Assembly: GCF_022458985.1 (NCBI RefSeq)
Contig: NC_061777.1
Location: 7,976,668 to 8,040,667, forward strand
Length of the DNA stretch: 64,000 bases
Direction of reading: 5' to 3'
Origin: Mugil cephalus
Taxonomy: Eukaryota > Chordata > Actinopteri > Mugiliformes > Mugilidae
Shown: piece by piece, positions 1-15,033 of the stretch
How the letters are laid out: each line of letters starts with the position of its first letter
How positions within the stretch are numbered: the first letter of the stretch is position 1
Translations under genes and position numbers: made by a program
Notes under the pieces: model-generated
Seen by the model: the letters and a program-made list of their open reading frames with translations, nothing else
What the model was told of the DNA's origin: nothing
Databases searched by the model: none

Positions 1-699
1 CAGCTGCTGTCTTGCAGGATACCGCTGGGGGCTACCGTCTAGAAGCTAAGCTACCCTGTGACTGGTGATGCCTTTTTCTCAGAGTACCATGAATTTCAGC
101 GTGGGCTGTTCTTATAAGATGCTTGACCAGCAGAGGATTCAAGTTTCTTTGTAGAAAGAGGCACCATAAAATACAATAACTCGAAACAGCTCTAGTTGCC
201 TTTTATACCATCCTCCTGCTCCAGTCGATTAACTGGAAAAGTCTGTTTACAGGAGACAGCATCTTATGGAATACTAAATGAAACCAAGCCCATATAAAGC
301 AAAACACAAACAACGAGTATTTGCATAAATACGTAGACCCATCAATATATCAATAGTATATAAACCATCAACTCAAATACTTGTTCTGCTTTATTGTCTT
401 GTAACAATGGTTTAACCCATAGACTGTATAAATATGGACAATGTGTCCCCACTTCCTTGCAGTAGCCAAACTGGTAATGTTTTCCCAGGGACACGGGCTG
501 AGCCAGGGTATGTACTGTCCAAGAGTGGAGCCACGCAGAGCTGCAATATTGACATACCAATCACACTTGCTCCAGACTCACTCATGTTTTTGTTAAATTA
601 AAACTACGCTCTGCTCTACCTCCACAAGTTACAATGAAATGTTAGATTACACACTGTACCTATCTTTATTTTTTTGCAGTTGGCATGGCAATTGGCAGT

Positions 700-905
700 C
701 GCCAGTATGTCAACATTATACCTAAAATGACAGAAACCACCCATGAAATAAATAAATAAATTGATGTGTATTTTAGTGTTTTAGTTTGGCTCAAGTCCCA
801 TTCACTAACATGGAGGAGGTGGAGCCTATGACCTACACTGCAGCCAGACACCAGGGGGAGCTCTACTTGCTTTGGTTTCACTTTGAGGAGCAGTTCCACC
901 TTCCA
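700..905. repeat. Dispersed repeat, copy 1 (MITE-like)
   Basis: Shares blocks with 8140-8330: CTAAAATGAC near the left, then a microsatellite, then GTGTTTTAGTTTGG, a block around ACATGGA, and the CTACAGC...CTTTGGTTTCA segment. The order of blocks is the same in both copies, so this is one dispersed family. The short length and the absence of coding suggest a MITE or SINE-type element; the superfamily is not assigned. Confidence 0.6.
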
Positions 906-1061
906 TCTTTACACTGTGGTTTAACCCATGAGTTTGAAAGCAGATGATGACAATGAGTAATATTTCAACTCAAAAGAAAGTACATTTAATTTAACAAAGA
1001 AAACACTGATAGCAAACCATACTGATTAAAGGTTTCTTTTGCACACAGGTAGGATGGCTAG

Positions 1062-1085
1062 CCCCCCCCCCCCCCCCCCCCCCCC
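1062..1085. repeat. Poly-C tract (C24)
   Basis: An uninterrupted run of 24 C on the plus strand. Such a tract can form i-motif or G-quadruplex structures and is also prone to sequencing length error. Confidence 0.95.
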
Positions 1086-1143
1086 GCATCCTCAGTCACC
1101 ATTGCACTTGAACTGTAACTTAATCTACTAATTCGTAAGCATT

Positions 1144-1188
1144 TAGATTAGATTAGATTAGATTAGATTAGATTAGATTAGATTAGAT
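1144..1188. repeat. (ATTAG)n pentanucleotide microsatellite
   Basis: About nine tandem copies of a GATTA pentamer. Pentamers of this type often mark the tails of fish LINE/L2 elements, but no LINE body is visible next to it. Confidence 0.9.
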
Positions 1189-4100
1189 ATAATTTGTAAC
1201 TTTGGTTTTGAATGATGCATAATCAGAGTGGTTTGCATTGTGTGTACTTTTGGTTCTGTGTTACATGTTGTGTTTACATTTAGACACAATGATGAGAAAG
1301 CAATGCAGACTGTATGAATAAATTCCACTGGTTAGTGGACTGCACATAAAAATCCAGATCACATAGATCAGAAATATGATCTATAATGAAATCAGAAACA
1401 CAAATGAGAGTCAAAACCAGCCTCGACCAGTAGGACCACATAGTGTGCTACTTGCTGTGTGACACGTTGCTGCAGGGATTCAGATTATTTTCACGCTCAT
1501 CAAAAATTCAGCGACTCCTCGTACTCAGTTGATGCCCTTTGGACCACTCCTAAAAATCATTTAGATCTTTTCCACTTTGCCAGTTTCATGTAAAATTGAG
1601 TCCACTGCTGCCAGGATGGGATTTATTTTACTGACAGATGATGTTAATTGTAGCATTTAAGCAACTGACTTTCAATGTTTCTGAGTCATTTATCCATATT
1701 TTTTCCCTTTTTCCCTACAATAGATTGGATTTATAATTTTTTCATTCAAGACAAACAGGAGGTCTTAAACAAAACACATAAAAAATAGTCCTATCTACCT
1801 CCTTGAATGTTTTCAAATTGGATTAATAAAACCATATGCCTCCATCTTTAACAGAGCACTGTGTGAAATATTAACAAAAATGGATTAACAGATTAGAATG
1901 AGCCTTTCATAATCTAGTGTATTTTAATAATCTCTAGTTGACTGACAATCTGCAATCTGCAACCTCGCCACTAGGTGCCATTTAATCCGACACACTGGTC
2001 CTTTAACATATGAACAGTATCTGTTTTATATTGTATATTATAACGAAGCTGCTGTAAGATACTAATCTCACTAGTACCATCTCAAGACTTCACCACAAAC
2101 ATCTTAAACCATTCAAATCATGCCAGGTAAATGTTAACCTCTCCGGCTTTTACTATTTTTGTCTGAATGAGATTAAATTAGAGGCTGACTGTTGACACTG
2201 TAACAGTATTTGTGGTTGAATACACATTTTTTCTTAATAAGGTTCCTGAGTGAAATGACCTGGTATTATCTAAGTAGCTGCCATATTAAGAGCTGCTTGA
2301 ATTCTCTCAGTGAGAGGCGGTTCGCTGCCTCTTCATTAATCTCCTTTAGCATACAGCGGCACATGCACTGGAGCATCCCCTACAAAAAGACAGGAGGTCA
2401 CACCGTGTGACAGCAACATTTAAAGCACCTTTGTAGTTTCACCACACCAAACCCTCATAAATGTGAAAACGACAGGGCACCTATTTTATGCTTGTGAACC
2501 CAGAAATATATATTTTTTTACTCTTTCAAATCTTTCCAGCTGGAAGGATAAAAGACACACTTATTGAATTATGAATAACCTCATCATCATCCTCATACTA
2601 AAATACCTCTCTATACTAGTAGATTCCTTTTATGTTATTATACTGATTTTAAATGTCAGTCCTGTGTGGTTTTTGTTCTTGTTTTCAATTGTGACTACAT
2701 TAATGTCTTTCCGTGAACAATTAAGGGCTAATCCTATGTATAATGTTAAAACATCCTCATTAGAAGGTGTGTTGATGTTTTGTGCAGGAAACCTTACAAC
2801 AGGACTGAATTTATCACAGTACTGCATGTGGCCATCAAACTCTATAACTCCCCCCGCTGAGCGTTGATCACCCTTCACACTATTATTTTGAGACTGCAAT
2901 TAATTTAATTAATGCAATTAATTTAAAATTAAAGAAAAAAACAGTTAGTTTTTAATGCAACTTACATTTTTATACATTTTAATGCTGTTATTATATTTGT
3001 ATTTTACTCTACCTCCTTATATCATATTGGTTTTAGGGAATTTACACACAGTCAGATTCTCTAACAGTGCGTTTGTCTTCTCAGTCAATTTTGAATAATC
3101 GACCTCAGCCCTGGTCTTTCCCACGATAATAACTAGACGATTCCCTCCACCGGGGGATTAGCCACTGATTCGCAGATTTTCCTATTTTGCTACTGGAAAA
3201 TAATGTGCATGAATCGTTGTCACGGCTGTCGGCTTAAAGTCTGTCACCGCGAGCGCGGGAATATGTGGTGGGTGAAGGGAGGGTGTGGTGGCTTCAAAGC
3301 GCTGTAAAAAATCCTGTGAAAATCCTGTCTGCCGCTGCAGGCTGAGCAGTAACAGAGGAGATTCCCAGAGAAAGAGCCTCACAGCTGGAATGATACAGTC
3401 AGTAATTTGCATTCACCTTTGGAAGAAACTGAATAATAACAAAGACACACACATGCGTACATAGTACAGAAGCAGCTCGAGAGAAATTCGCCCCAGAGAA
3501 GGATTTCATGTTTCTATGGAGAAGAATGTCTATTTTTAGACGTGATATAAATAGATCTTTCTGTAGCTCCAAATGCTTTCACACGTCTGTATATAGCTAT
3601 ATATATATTTATTAATAAAGAAGAGAATCACACAGCTGAAGATTCATCCGACCCCCTCGTGAGTGTGTGAATGACGGAAACAGCTTACAGGCAAAGTGCG
3701 GACAATGAAGTGCAATTTGTCTCGGTGACATTAGTGCTGAGCTGTACGGTCTCAGAGCGCACGAACACCGAGGCTACGAGGACAACAACAGGACAACAAG
3801 GGAGAAGGGCCTGGGCCCTAATTTGCCAAGAGGTTGTCACATCCATCAATACACTTTCTGCAGCCACTCCTAGGACAAATAAAACCACCAAGAGCTCAGA
3901 GGCGGCAAACGTCCTCCCAGTCAGAGAAATACCGTAATATGAACCCCAGAGAGATTACCCAAAGCACAGTGGACCCACTTTAAGACGCTCTCCTCGTCAC
4001 CAGGCTTTAGGAAGTGGACACAAAGCAGCAGAGGGGACACCGACGACTTCTTCGGAGGAGGCGAGGGTGGGGTGAGACATGGTGCAACTTTGTAACCGTG

Positions 4101-6194
4101 GAAACAGTTGCTAAGTAGCGAACCGAGGCTTCCCCCGGACACAGAGGGACAAGGATCTGATTGTTTCAGAGATGTTCAAAAATGTTGTGATGTGAAGGAA
4201 AATCAACTTTTGTTGTCGTTTCTAAACCAAAGAGCTTTGTAAAACTGTTACAGAACAACGCCGTCCAGCATGTGATACGTTACTCTCATAATCAGATACT
4301 CTTATGGATTACTTTAAAGAGAAAAATGAATTGAAAACCATTCCAGGTGATGTGAAGCTTCATTAAAGAATGTCAAAAGCTGTCATCAAAGCTAAAGATA
4401 GATGGTTTATTCAACACTTTTCTTTGCTACATAATTCCATATGCATAGTTTGGACGTCTTCTGTATTAATCTACAAAGAAGAAAAAACATCGCATGTATT
4501 TGATGGTTGTTTCTATTTATCCTGAGAATATAGTTCACTGACATGTGACACTGGTGTTTTGCTCTGGGACTCATTATGTAACTGCAAGTATTGCTCTGCT
4601 CACAGACAGAAGACTGCACGTGTTTTTCTTTATTTAAATATATATATGTATATACATTTAAATGGGGGAATTATTTGACCCACCTGTACTAATTAGGCTG
4701 AAGCGTGACTCCCCAGCCGCCACAGTCGCGCTTCTCCATCTTCCAAACCGCCCGCACCGCCTCGCCTTGTCCCTCGCCGCTGAGAAATCTGACTGACAGA
4801 AAACAGGGACAAAGAGGACATCCCATTAATATGCTAATCCATGCGGGGACGACTTCAGCGTGCCGAGCACAGTCAGAAATACATGTGTGTCAACTGCGAG
4901 CGCACGCTGTGTAAAATCAAAGCATGTGGAGGAAGGGGGGAGGCTGATATGAATGTGCTGTGGATGGGGAGCCACGGTTTGTTTATATAAAAACTAAAGC
5001 GGTAGGTTTGTGGAGCGGGAATCCCCACGTCGTCGTCACACCACTGTCAAAATCCCAAAAATACAAAGGGAAGTATCTGAAATTATTTGAAGCAGGTGGA
5101 TCGTGCACCGTGCACTGGTATGTCCTTGCCATGTGCGGCCTTGCTCTATCTGCACTGGCATCAATAATCCATGCAACCTGCTCGTGTGGAGACAGCACAG
5201 CACAGCGGGCTTACGTAAGAGAGTGTCTGAGGGTTGGGATAGACCCTCCAGGACCTGAGTGACTGACAACAGGTGAGGGAAAAAAAACAAACAAAAAACA
5301 CGAATCTGTACCCTGAGCAGACACAAAGGGAGAATGGATGCACCCATTCTGCAGCATCCGGAGCCTTCTGTAACACTTTGATTTCTTCCAAACACAAGTG
5401 GTTTGTTTTGTTGGGGCTAATAAAGCTGCCGGTAGTTTGAAATGGGTTCAAAAGATGTCGCTCTCCTCAGCCTCACCGGCTGAGAACGACCCTGCCCGCT
5501 CCTCTGTCTCTGTAAATGCACCGCATCAGTGGATTCCCGCTGCCTCGCAGAGAAAGACAGAGATAGACAGGCAGGGAGTGTTTCATCCCTTTCCCCTTAT
5601 CTCCCTGGCCAAAATCCCCTGCCTCCAGAAAGCAATTTAAAGGCCAGACAGAGACAGAGGCAGAGAGATGCAGGAATGCACCCACAAGATAACGCCGTAG
5701 CCATTAGCTTCACTCCAACGCAACGGACTAAATCCTGGTGATACATTAAAAATGCATTACAATGGGAAGAAATGGCGAGCCGTTGAAATCCGAGTAAAAT
5801 ATTACTCTTACGCAACTGGAATGTCAGTGACTCACAATAACATACAATAATGTGGAACATGTAAAGGTTTGATGATGATTTAAGCAGCTCGAGTCATTAT
5901 TCTGAGTAAGTACACTTCTGTTTGATTAGTTTTACATGCTCTGAAACTACAACTTCAAGAAGTCAGGATGCAAGTTTTTGTTTTTTTTCCTATGAACAAA
6001 AAAAATGCATCCTGCAAAAAGAAGCCTTTCCCTTTCAAAGGGGATTGTGATTGTGACACCCGGATGAATTCTTTTGAAGGGATGCAAGAAAAGAAAAGCA
6101 CCAGAGTCATTACAGCTTTAAAGCTGGCATCACAGCGTCTGTCCCATGGACATATATCAGTGGGTTGACATTTCGGGGAATACGGTTTATTAAC

Positions 6195-6440
6195 TTCGTT
6201 GCTAAGAGCGAGATGAAACAATCAATATCCCTCTCAAGTCTTTTCAGACAATATGAAGCTATAGCCAGCAGACAGTTAGCTTAGCTTACCACAAAGAGTG
6301 GAAACAGAGGGGGGTATATCTCGTCTGACTCTGTCCTGAGGCGATCTGAACCTACATAGTTTTCTGTCACTGCCAACAGACAAGTACAAAGCAACATTTA
6401 AACTTTCCTTCTAACATTTTTTTTTCTCTACAGATTAAAT
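6195..6440. repeat. Common teleost dispersed repeat fragment
   Basis: Contains the string ACAGTTAGCTTAGCTTA followed by CACAAAGAGTGGAAACAGAGG, which I recognise as part of a high-copy noncoding fish repeat. Recognition is from memory of the family; only one copy is evident in the window. Confidence 0.5.
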
Positions 6441-8139
6441 AATCACTAGATACTGTATATACAGTTGCCACACGCCTTGTCATCCATCTTGAGTTGTGGT
6501 GTTTGCTACTCCTTATTCCTTTATCGGATTAATGCTAATATTTAGCATTTATACTATTCTCGAGGAAATCTTAACCACCTCCATGTTTATCCAAAATGTG
6601 CGAATAAACTAAACACTGGCCAGTCACAAAAAAAATATTTAAGGATGAGTCAGTGTGATAGAAAAGTTATGCAATCGACAGACTCTGCACATGTATCCCT
6701 GACTCCAAGACACATTGTCCGACTGGCCTGATTTTGAGGCAATCTGCTCTAACTACTAAGTATATCTGAGCACTACAGCTGTGTCATTATTATGAAGAAT
6801 GCCTCACGTCGCAGTCGGAAACCGTGGCTATTTCAGAAGTGGAGACCCACGGTCGAAGTGAACCCTCTTTGCTCTGTTCCAGGATGTAATTAATTGCCAA
6901 CTGGATGTCAGTGGTTAATTAAATACTGAGGCAGCTTAAATGACTGCGCTGTCGCTTTGCTTTATCAGCCACTTCCTAAAATGACAGTCCCATCTCTTTT
7001 CTCTGCCGTGCATCTGGAGAAATGAACTCCTTCCCTTATCTGAAACGACAGCTCGGGCAGGCAGGCCCAGGGTTGCAGTGGACACGTTGTACGACTGGAA
7101 CATTTCAGCACAGATCAAAAAGACAGCTCAAACAGACGCGCAGGTAGGGGGGAATTATCAAACATTTGTCTGTCGCAAATAAATCCATAAAAAAAATGAA
7201 ATCCTCTTTCCCTTCTGCTGGGTGCACCGCTCAGCCCTTTAAGCAGATGAATTTGGATGTGCCGTAGGAGTCAGGGATTACACCAGCAGGTAATCTGAGG
7301 TTATAATCTGCTCTGTGTACACGCTGCTGTCTCTGTCTCACGCTGCTGTTATTCTTTGTTCTTCCTGCACAGATAAGAGCGAAATTTTACACTGACAGTC
7401 TGAAAAAAATAAGAAAAAAAAAGTTTGACATTTGGGAAACTGTCTGCTTTCCAGTTCTTTCCCTAAAGTCAAACAGGAAACGATGGATACTACTCACCAA
7501 GGAAGTGATGATGTTTGCTTGCCTAGTTTAATCTATCAGTATGTCTGAAGAGAATACTTGGTTGTTTCGGGTTTCACAGCTCTTTGTCCTGAGCGAGGTC
7601 TTACTGTTGCTTGCTTTTTTAACCTTTGGGTAGAGCAGTTAAGGTCTGTTTACAGTGTGCATGCTAGGCTAAGCTAGGCTAGGCTAGGCTAATTACACTA
7701 TAGCCTTAGCTTTGTACTCTGTATGCAAGGCTCGTGTAACCGAAACAGTTTATTTTGTGCAATGTGTCTAAGCTAAACTAAGTTAAGCTAACTATAGCTA
7801 GTATGTGTCAGCTAAGATAATTAAACGACGTCCTTACCTTCACATTATTAGCTGTCAGCTTGTGGTGACAACCACAGAAAAATGGACGACGTGCCTCCAC
7901 TTTCTCCCATTGAGCAAAGAGAAGCTTCACTTAATATTATTAATTTAAAGAAAAAAGCACAGTTCACATTACAGCTACTTGTTTAGTGGACATTTCTACT
8001 CTTTAGCTCCTACAGGACAGCTTTCATTGATGGTTTTCATGGCTCAGCTGTCACCATCATGATCCTCACATCCTGTTTTCATAGCGTCAAATAACTTAAA
8101 TAAAGCAAACCTCAAAAACACTTGAACATATCTCACAAT

Positions 8140-8330
8140 TATATTAACTGCCTAAAATGACCGGTAACCATCTTTGAACAATAATAATAATAATAATGAT
8201 CTGACGTGTACTTGCAGTGTTTTAGTTTGGTCCACATGGAACATGGAAAGGTTGGTACTTATACTACAGCCGCCCTTTGGTTTCATATGGGACGACATGT
8301 CCTTTCTTAGATGTATTATAATGTAAAGAA
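8140..8330. repeat. Dispersed repeat, copy 2 (MITE-like)
   Basis: Partner of the repeat at 700-905, same strand and same block order, with a (AAT)n stretch in place of the (AAAT)n stretch of copy 1. Confidence 0.6.
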
Positions 8331-9485
8331 TCCCTCATTAAATTACAATATATTAATTTGTCTTTCGCTTTGTCAGAAAAAGTCAGCCAACACATCAGAA
8401 CTGGTGAACAGTGTGAATGCTACGCTAAGATAAGATAACAACAGCCTGAATGCTTGGATTAGATTAAATTATCTGTTTAATTTCATTCTCTTTTAAGCCC
8501 AGCCAAATAAACGTATCATGACCAGTCTACGTTGTTACACAAAAACAAACCAAATTTCTTCCTAAGATTTCTCAAGTCTGTAGACGAAGCTGAAGGACAG
8601 CCTTAATACAGAGACTGCATTAAGCTGAGATAAGCATATATGCTACGATAACTTCGGTCTATGCTTGGATAAGATAACTACACTACGACCTTTAGCCTGT
8701 TTTCATGACACAAAACTAAAGTAAAACAAATTTTGACTAGTCTATTTTGTAACGCTAAGCTAACAGTAGCCTTAAACTGTACAGTTTTTTTGTGCTAGAT
8801 TAAACTAAATAATGACCCAAATGTAGGTAATATATATATATATATTTGCTTTTTGCTTGATTAATCTGTATAGCCTTAATCTGTTCTGAGATAACCTAAA
8901 CTCATGGTTATATGTCCTCTAAGTAAAAAACAAAACCAAACACGGGCAAATCTGAAATAGAAAATAAGACAAACACAATCCAAAACCCCAAATTGCTTTA
9001 ATTCAAAAACAGGACAAAGAGCTACAACAACAACTGAGTGATTTGCATCTAAAATTTGCAGCTCGTGATTAACTGAACACTAAACGGCAGCTGTCTGTAG
9101 CTGTAGCTCGTGTCTTAACATTTACATTTTCACACAGACATGAGAGCATCGGTTCCTCGTCTTTTTTTTTTTCAGACCATTCTCCTCAGAAATGTTAGAT
9201 TAAGTTTAAATCAGATTGTTTCTGGCTTTTCTAACAAAAAGCTGTAAAACAGAAAGGAAACTAGTGCCAGATGTTCCTGCCATCCTGAGACCTCTGTGAG
9301 GATTACGACGGTCTGAGTCTATACTACACTCTGTCCTCTCCAACACAGTAAACACTAGCCTGGCTCTACACAGACAGACAGACAGACAGAGAGACACTGA
9401 CCTGTGTCTCTTGTGGATGCATGTTACGAGATTTCTCTGAGTATTCAGCAGATTATTCAATTTGCTCACTGACCTGCATGAAGTC

Positions 9486-9510
9486 AAAAAAAAAAAAAAA
9501 AAAAAAAAAA
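9486..9510. repeat. A25 homopolymer
   Basis: Run of 25 A on the plus strand. Similar long A or T runs occur at 10774-10795, inside the MITE at 16040-16407, near 26710-26732, 46912-46936 and 62781-62797. Confidence 0.95.
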
Positions 9511-10683
9511 CCCGTAGGAGCTCTGAATGTCCCCCGCTCTAATTACTACGATGACTTGTGATGTAATTTCTCTGAACCTGAGCCACGAATCAAAATCCCT
9601 CTTATTTGGTTGAACTCAAACACAGCGAGGAAACAGACACACGGGTCAAAAGAGATTATTATCAAATGGATTTGAGCTGCTCACATATTCTGTAGTGCTT
9701 AGTAAATAAATAAACCTACGTTAAACTAGTCTGAAAACTGCAATAAATAAATGAATAAATAAATAAAGAGAATATCTGGGAGTCATGTATCATCATTTTA
9801 CCACCAAACAAAACCAAAAGTAGAAAAAGAGCGCCCTCTAGTGGTTACCTCTGGTTAATAAATGACACCAAATCCACAGCTTCAAAAGTGACTATTCAAA
9901 TTAAACACTTTGCTGTATAAATTAAATTATAGTTGCATCACTTTGATGGCATTTTGATCGTAACACATTTGACCAGTAAGTCTAATTAGATTTGCTTTCT
10001 ACAGAGAATCCATTAGACGCTTTATTTAGTCGATATATCATATCATGCTCATCTCCTTTGTTGAGAAGAAGTGGAACAATTATTTTGTGCATATTGTAAA
10101 CTTTAGTGTCTAGTTATCAATACTTTATAAAGTAAACTAATAAATGTTGTCCTGGCAGGACCTCGGGCCAATAGTGACACTAACTGGCCCCTAAAACACT
10201 GGGAGCCGTCCAGACCATTACCAACTTGCAGTTATTATATTTAAAGGTGCGATATGTTTAATATGTAGAAGAATCTGTATTATTTTATTACAGCTTTAGT
10301 TGCATGTATGCGGTGTCTTCCAGATGAATACCTGCAGTTTCAGTTTTGTTGTGCCAACTCAAGATGGTACAACCGGTAAATGCTTATTCATACTTTATAA
10401 ATGGTTTTTAATTCCTCATTTTTTAGTATTACGTACTATTGCACTTTAGTGTGTCACATTTTTTTTTTATTAACAGTATTTTTATTATGATTGTGTTCTG
10501 TTGATGTCATCTGATGTCGTCCTCGTCCACTGTGTCTGCTGCAAAATTAATTTCCTTCGGAATATCAGTAAATCTGAACATATACATACGCAGGAATGTG
10601 GGTATGAGAACGGTGATGGATTTATTTCTGTAAAATAAGATTATCAATGCATTGGGAACACAAAACACAAAGAACTTGAATCA

Positions 10684-10689
10684 TTTATT
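10684..10689 (-). terminator. Candidate pcna polyadenylation signal
   Basis: AATAAA on the minus strand, about 480 bases past the pcna stop codon; a second AATAAA is at 10621-10626. No closer canonical hexamer was found. This gives a plausible 3' UTR length, but the cleavage site is not determined. Confidence 0.4.
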
Positions 10690-11169
10690 TTTGGATTGAA
10701 TTAATGAATACAAAAACATTTGGGGTTGACTGAGTGCGGAACCACAGAAGTATTTACAAAATGCGTTATCTACAAAAAAAAAAAAAAAAAAAAAAGAAAA
10801 TAAACTTGTGTTTGATCCTTGAATCCTGCCTTACCCAAAACTGGTAAAAAAATAGAGGGAGAGACTCAAAAGGTAGAGTGAACAAGTGCTGAAATTTACA
10901 GTGGGGGGAGGAGGAGGTGGGGGCGTCTGGAGCAGGTCCAGGTGAAGCTTCATCACATGAACAGATGGTACCTGTCAAACCCCCGACAGCTGGCTCGCTT
11001 GTAAAAGTAAGACACTACGTCTTCTACTATGAATCTCTCGTTATATAAAGGGAGAGATCAAAAACATCAACTGTGCCACCCCGAGATCACTTCAGTCCTT
11101 TTATCACTCAGGATGAGTCGAAGTCATCCACTTTTCTCTATTCTCCCCTTTTGGTCTGTTACGAGCTGC

Positions 11170-13610
<2,441 letters not shown>

Positions 13611-14700
13611 TGTTGGTACCGCGCGCAACCAGGAAACGGGTGGACTTTGATACCGACCGTGTTGAAAAGGTCAGCAACTGTAAAATAGATTAAAAAAAAG
13701 ATAATTTGTCTATCTAAGATAAATATTTCGTTTGAGATTATTAAACAGAGATGGAAAACATCTACATGCACTCACCCAAGTCCAATATAATAGTTTAGAC
13801 ATTATTTTAATGTATTTTACTGGAGCATTTTCATATTTTCGTATCATTAAGAATCATTTATTGTCATTATTTGCGTACATAACGGAATTTTGGGCGGTAG
13901 CGCCTATTTTAAGTAGTGCAAATATGAAAACATTAGAATAAGCATCATAAAAAAATAATAAAATAAAGGATTAAACAGATATATACAATCAGAATGTGCT
14001 GAGTGGGTGTGTGTTTACATTAACAATTCAAACACAAATCTGACCATCATCTGTGCAATTCAAACCCTGCATAGTCTGTACTTTTTGTATATATGCCAGT
14101 ACTCATATCTATTTAACTTATTAGTTATCTTTTATACCCTACACTTATTACTCTTGATATTTTTGCTGCTGTTAACTGCAAGTTCTCCATTGCGGGACAA
14201 ATAAAGGTTTTCTTAACCTTAATCATCACTTTCCTGCCATTGTCAGCAGGACTGAAAGGCCACAAGCCATTCATAAAAGTGGAATTTATGGCAAAGCTGT
14301 TTTATTAAAACACATTTGATTTGATAGGTGTCTGAGATAATGTGCTTGAAACGTGTCAGAAAGTGTTGAATAAAATGATTTAAGCCGGATTCATCGGATT
14401 AAAGGCTCTGGGGCCGGAGATTTCAGGATGCTTCTACTGATGAACCACAATCAAGGATATTGATATCATCACAAACATTGATATGTTGATTATTATTGAA
14501 TATAAATCCCTCTGATATTTAGTTTCTACAATCAGTCATTATAATTTTTCTGTTAAATGTATAACTTGGTTTTTCTATATAAATTTTTTTTCCCTCCTTC
14601 TTCATTTCTTACCATTCGGCATTTATGTTCTAACTTGAGTCATGACCCAAAATATTTACAAACAACAAAAATTCACATGTAAAAACAAGGACCATAAAAA
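13611..14700. other. Intergenic spacer between pcna and the aminopeptidase
   Basis: AT-rich DNA with no gene recognised. It contains the LINE-tail-like repeat at about 14037-14215. The left part is pcna upstream DNA; the right edge reaches the candidate aminopeptidase polyadenylation signal. Confidence 0.6.
14037..14215 (+). repeat. LINE 3'-tail-like repeat, copy 1
   Basis: Matches 22860-23075 over CATCTGTGCA, TGTACTTTTTGTATATATGCC, CCTACACTT, CTGTTGATATT-like and CTCCAT-GCGGGACAAA blocks, ending in TTTTCTT. The ending, a GGGACAAATAAAGG stretch followed by short reiterations, is typical of 3' ends of L2/CR1/Rex-type LINEs in fish. No reverse transcriptase remains. Confidence 0.65.
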
Positions 14701-14706
14701 CTTTTT

Positions 14707-14712
14707 TTTATT
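14707..14712 (-). terminator. Candidate aminopeptidase polyadenylation signal
   Basis: AATAAA on the minus strand, about 320 bases past the stop codon of the M17 aminopeptidase gene. This is the first canonical hexamer noted downstream. Confidence 0.4.
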
Positions 14713-15033
14713 CCTCAAGTCTTTGTCTTGACTGGCACACAGCATCTTAAGTCACACATCCACATCCCCCCCAATTCTGCTTCACACACACACACACATA
14801 TAAAAAGATGTTATTTTTGTGCGGCTGCTTTACCCCCTGAGAGTTTACCAATTCAGGGCACTTAACAGAAGAAGAGAGAACAACGAACAGTCTTAGAGAA
14901 AAACAGTCTGATGTTTTAAGGAAGGTTACATGTGGTGGGAGTTCCAATTTCATTTATATTTGGACGGTTACACGTTCCTGCAGGGTTTGAGGACAGACAC
15001 CGATATTTTTTTTAATTTTTTTGTGCTTTCTGT

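Larger units (their letters stand above)
1..10600. other. Gene-free spacer with dispersed and simple repeats
   Basis: I see no exon set, no protein family and no RNA gene in this 10.6 kb on either strand; the open frames are short and have no recognisable product. What it holds is a poly-C tract at 1062-1085, an (ATTAG)n tract at about 1144-1188, a pair of related dispersed repeats (about 700-905 and 8140-8330), a fragment of a common fish repeat around 400-560 and another around 6195-6440, reiterated GGCTA/GCTAA-type sequence at about 7660-7810, a (TA)n stretch near 8830, and an A25 run at 9486-9510. Some non-repetitive AT-rich blocks (for example near 4820-4900 and 6880-6950) could be conserved noncoding elements, but that needs cross-species alignment. 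The distal 3' UTR of pcna may reach into the right edge. Confidence 0.6.

Noticed and set aside
3182-5450. Several 70-120-codon open frames in the left spacer
   Set aside because: They overlap one another on both strands, show no domain, and have no supporting splice sites; they are expected by chance in this GC content.
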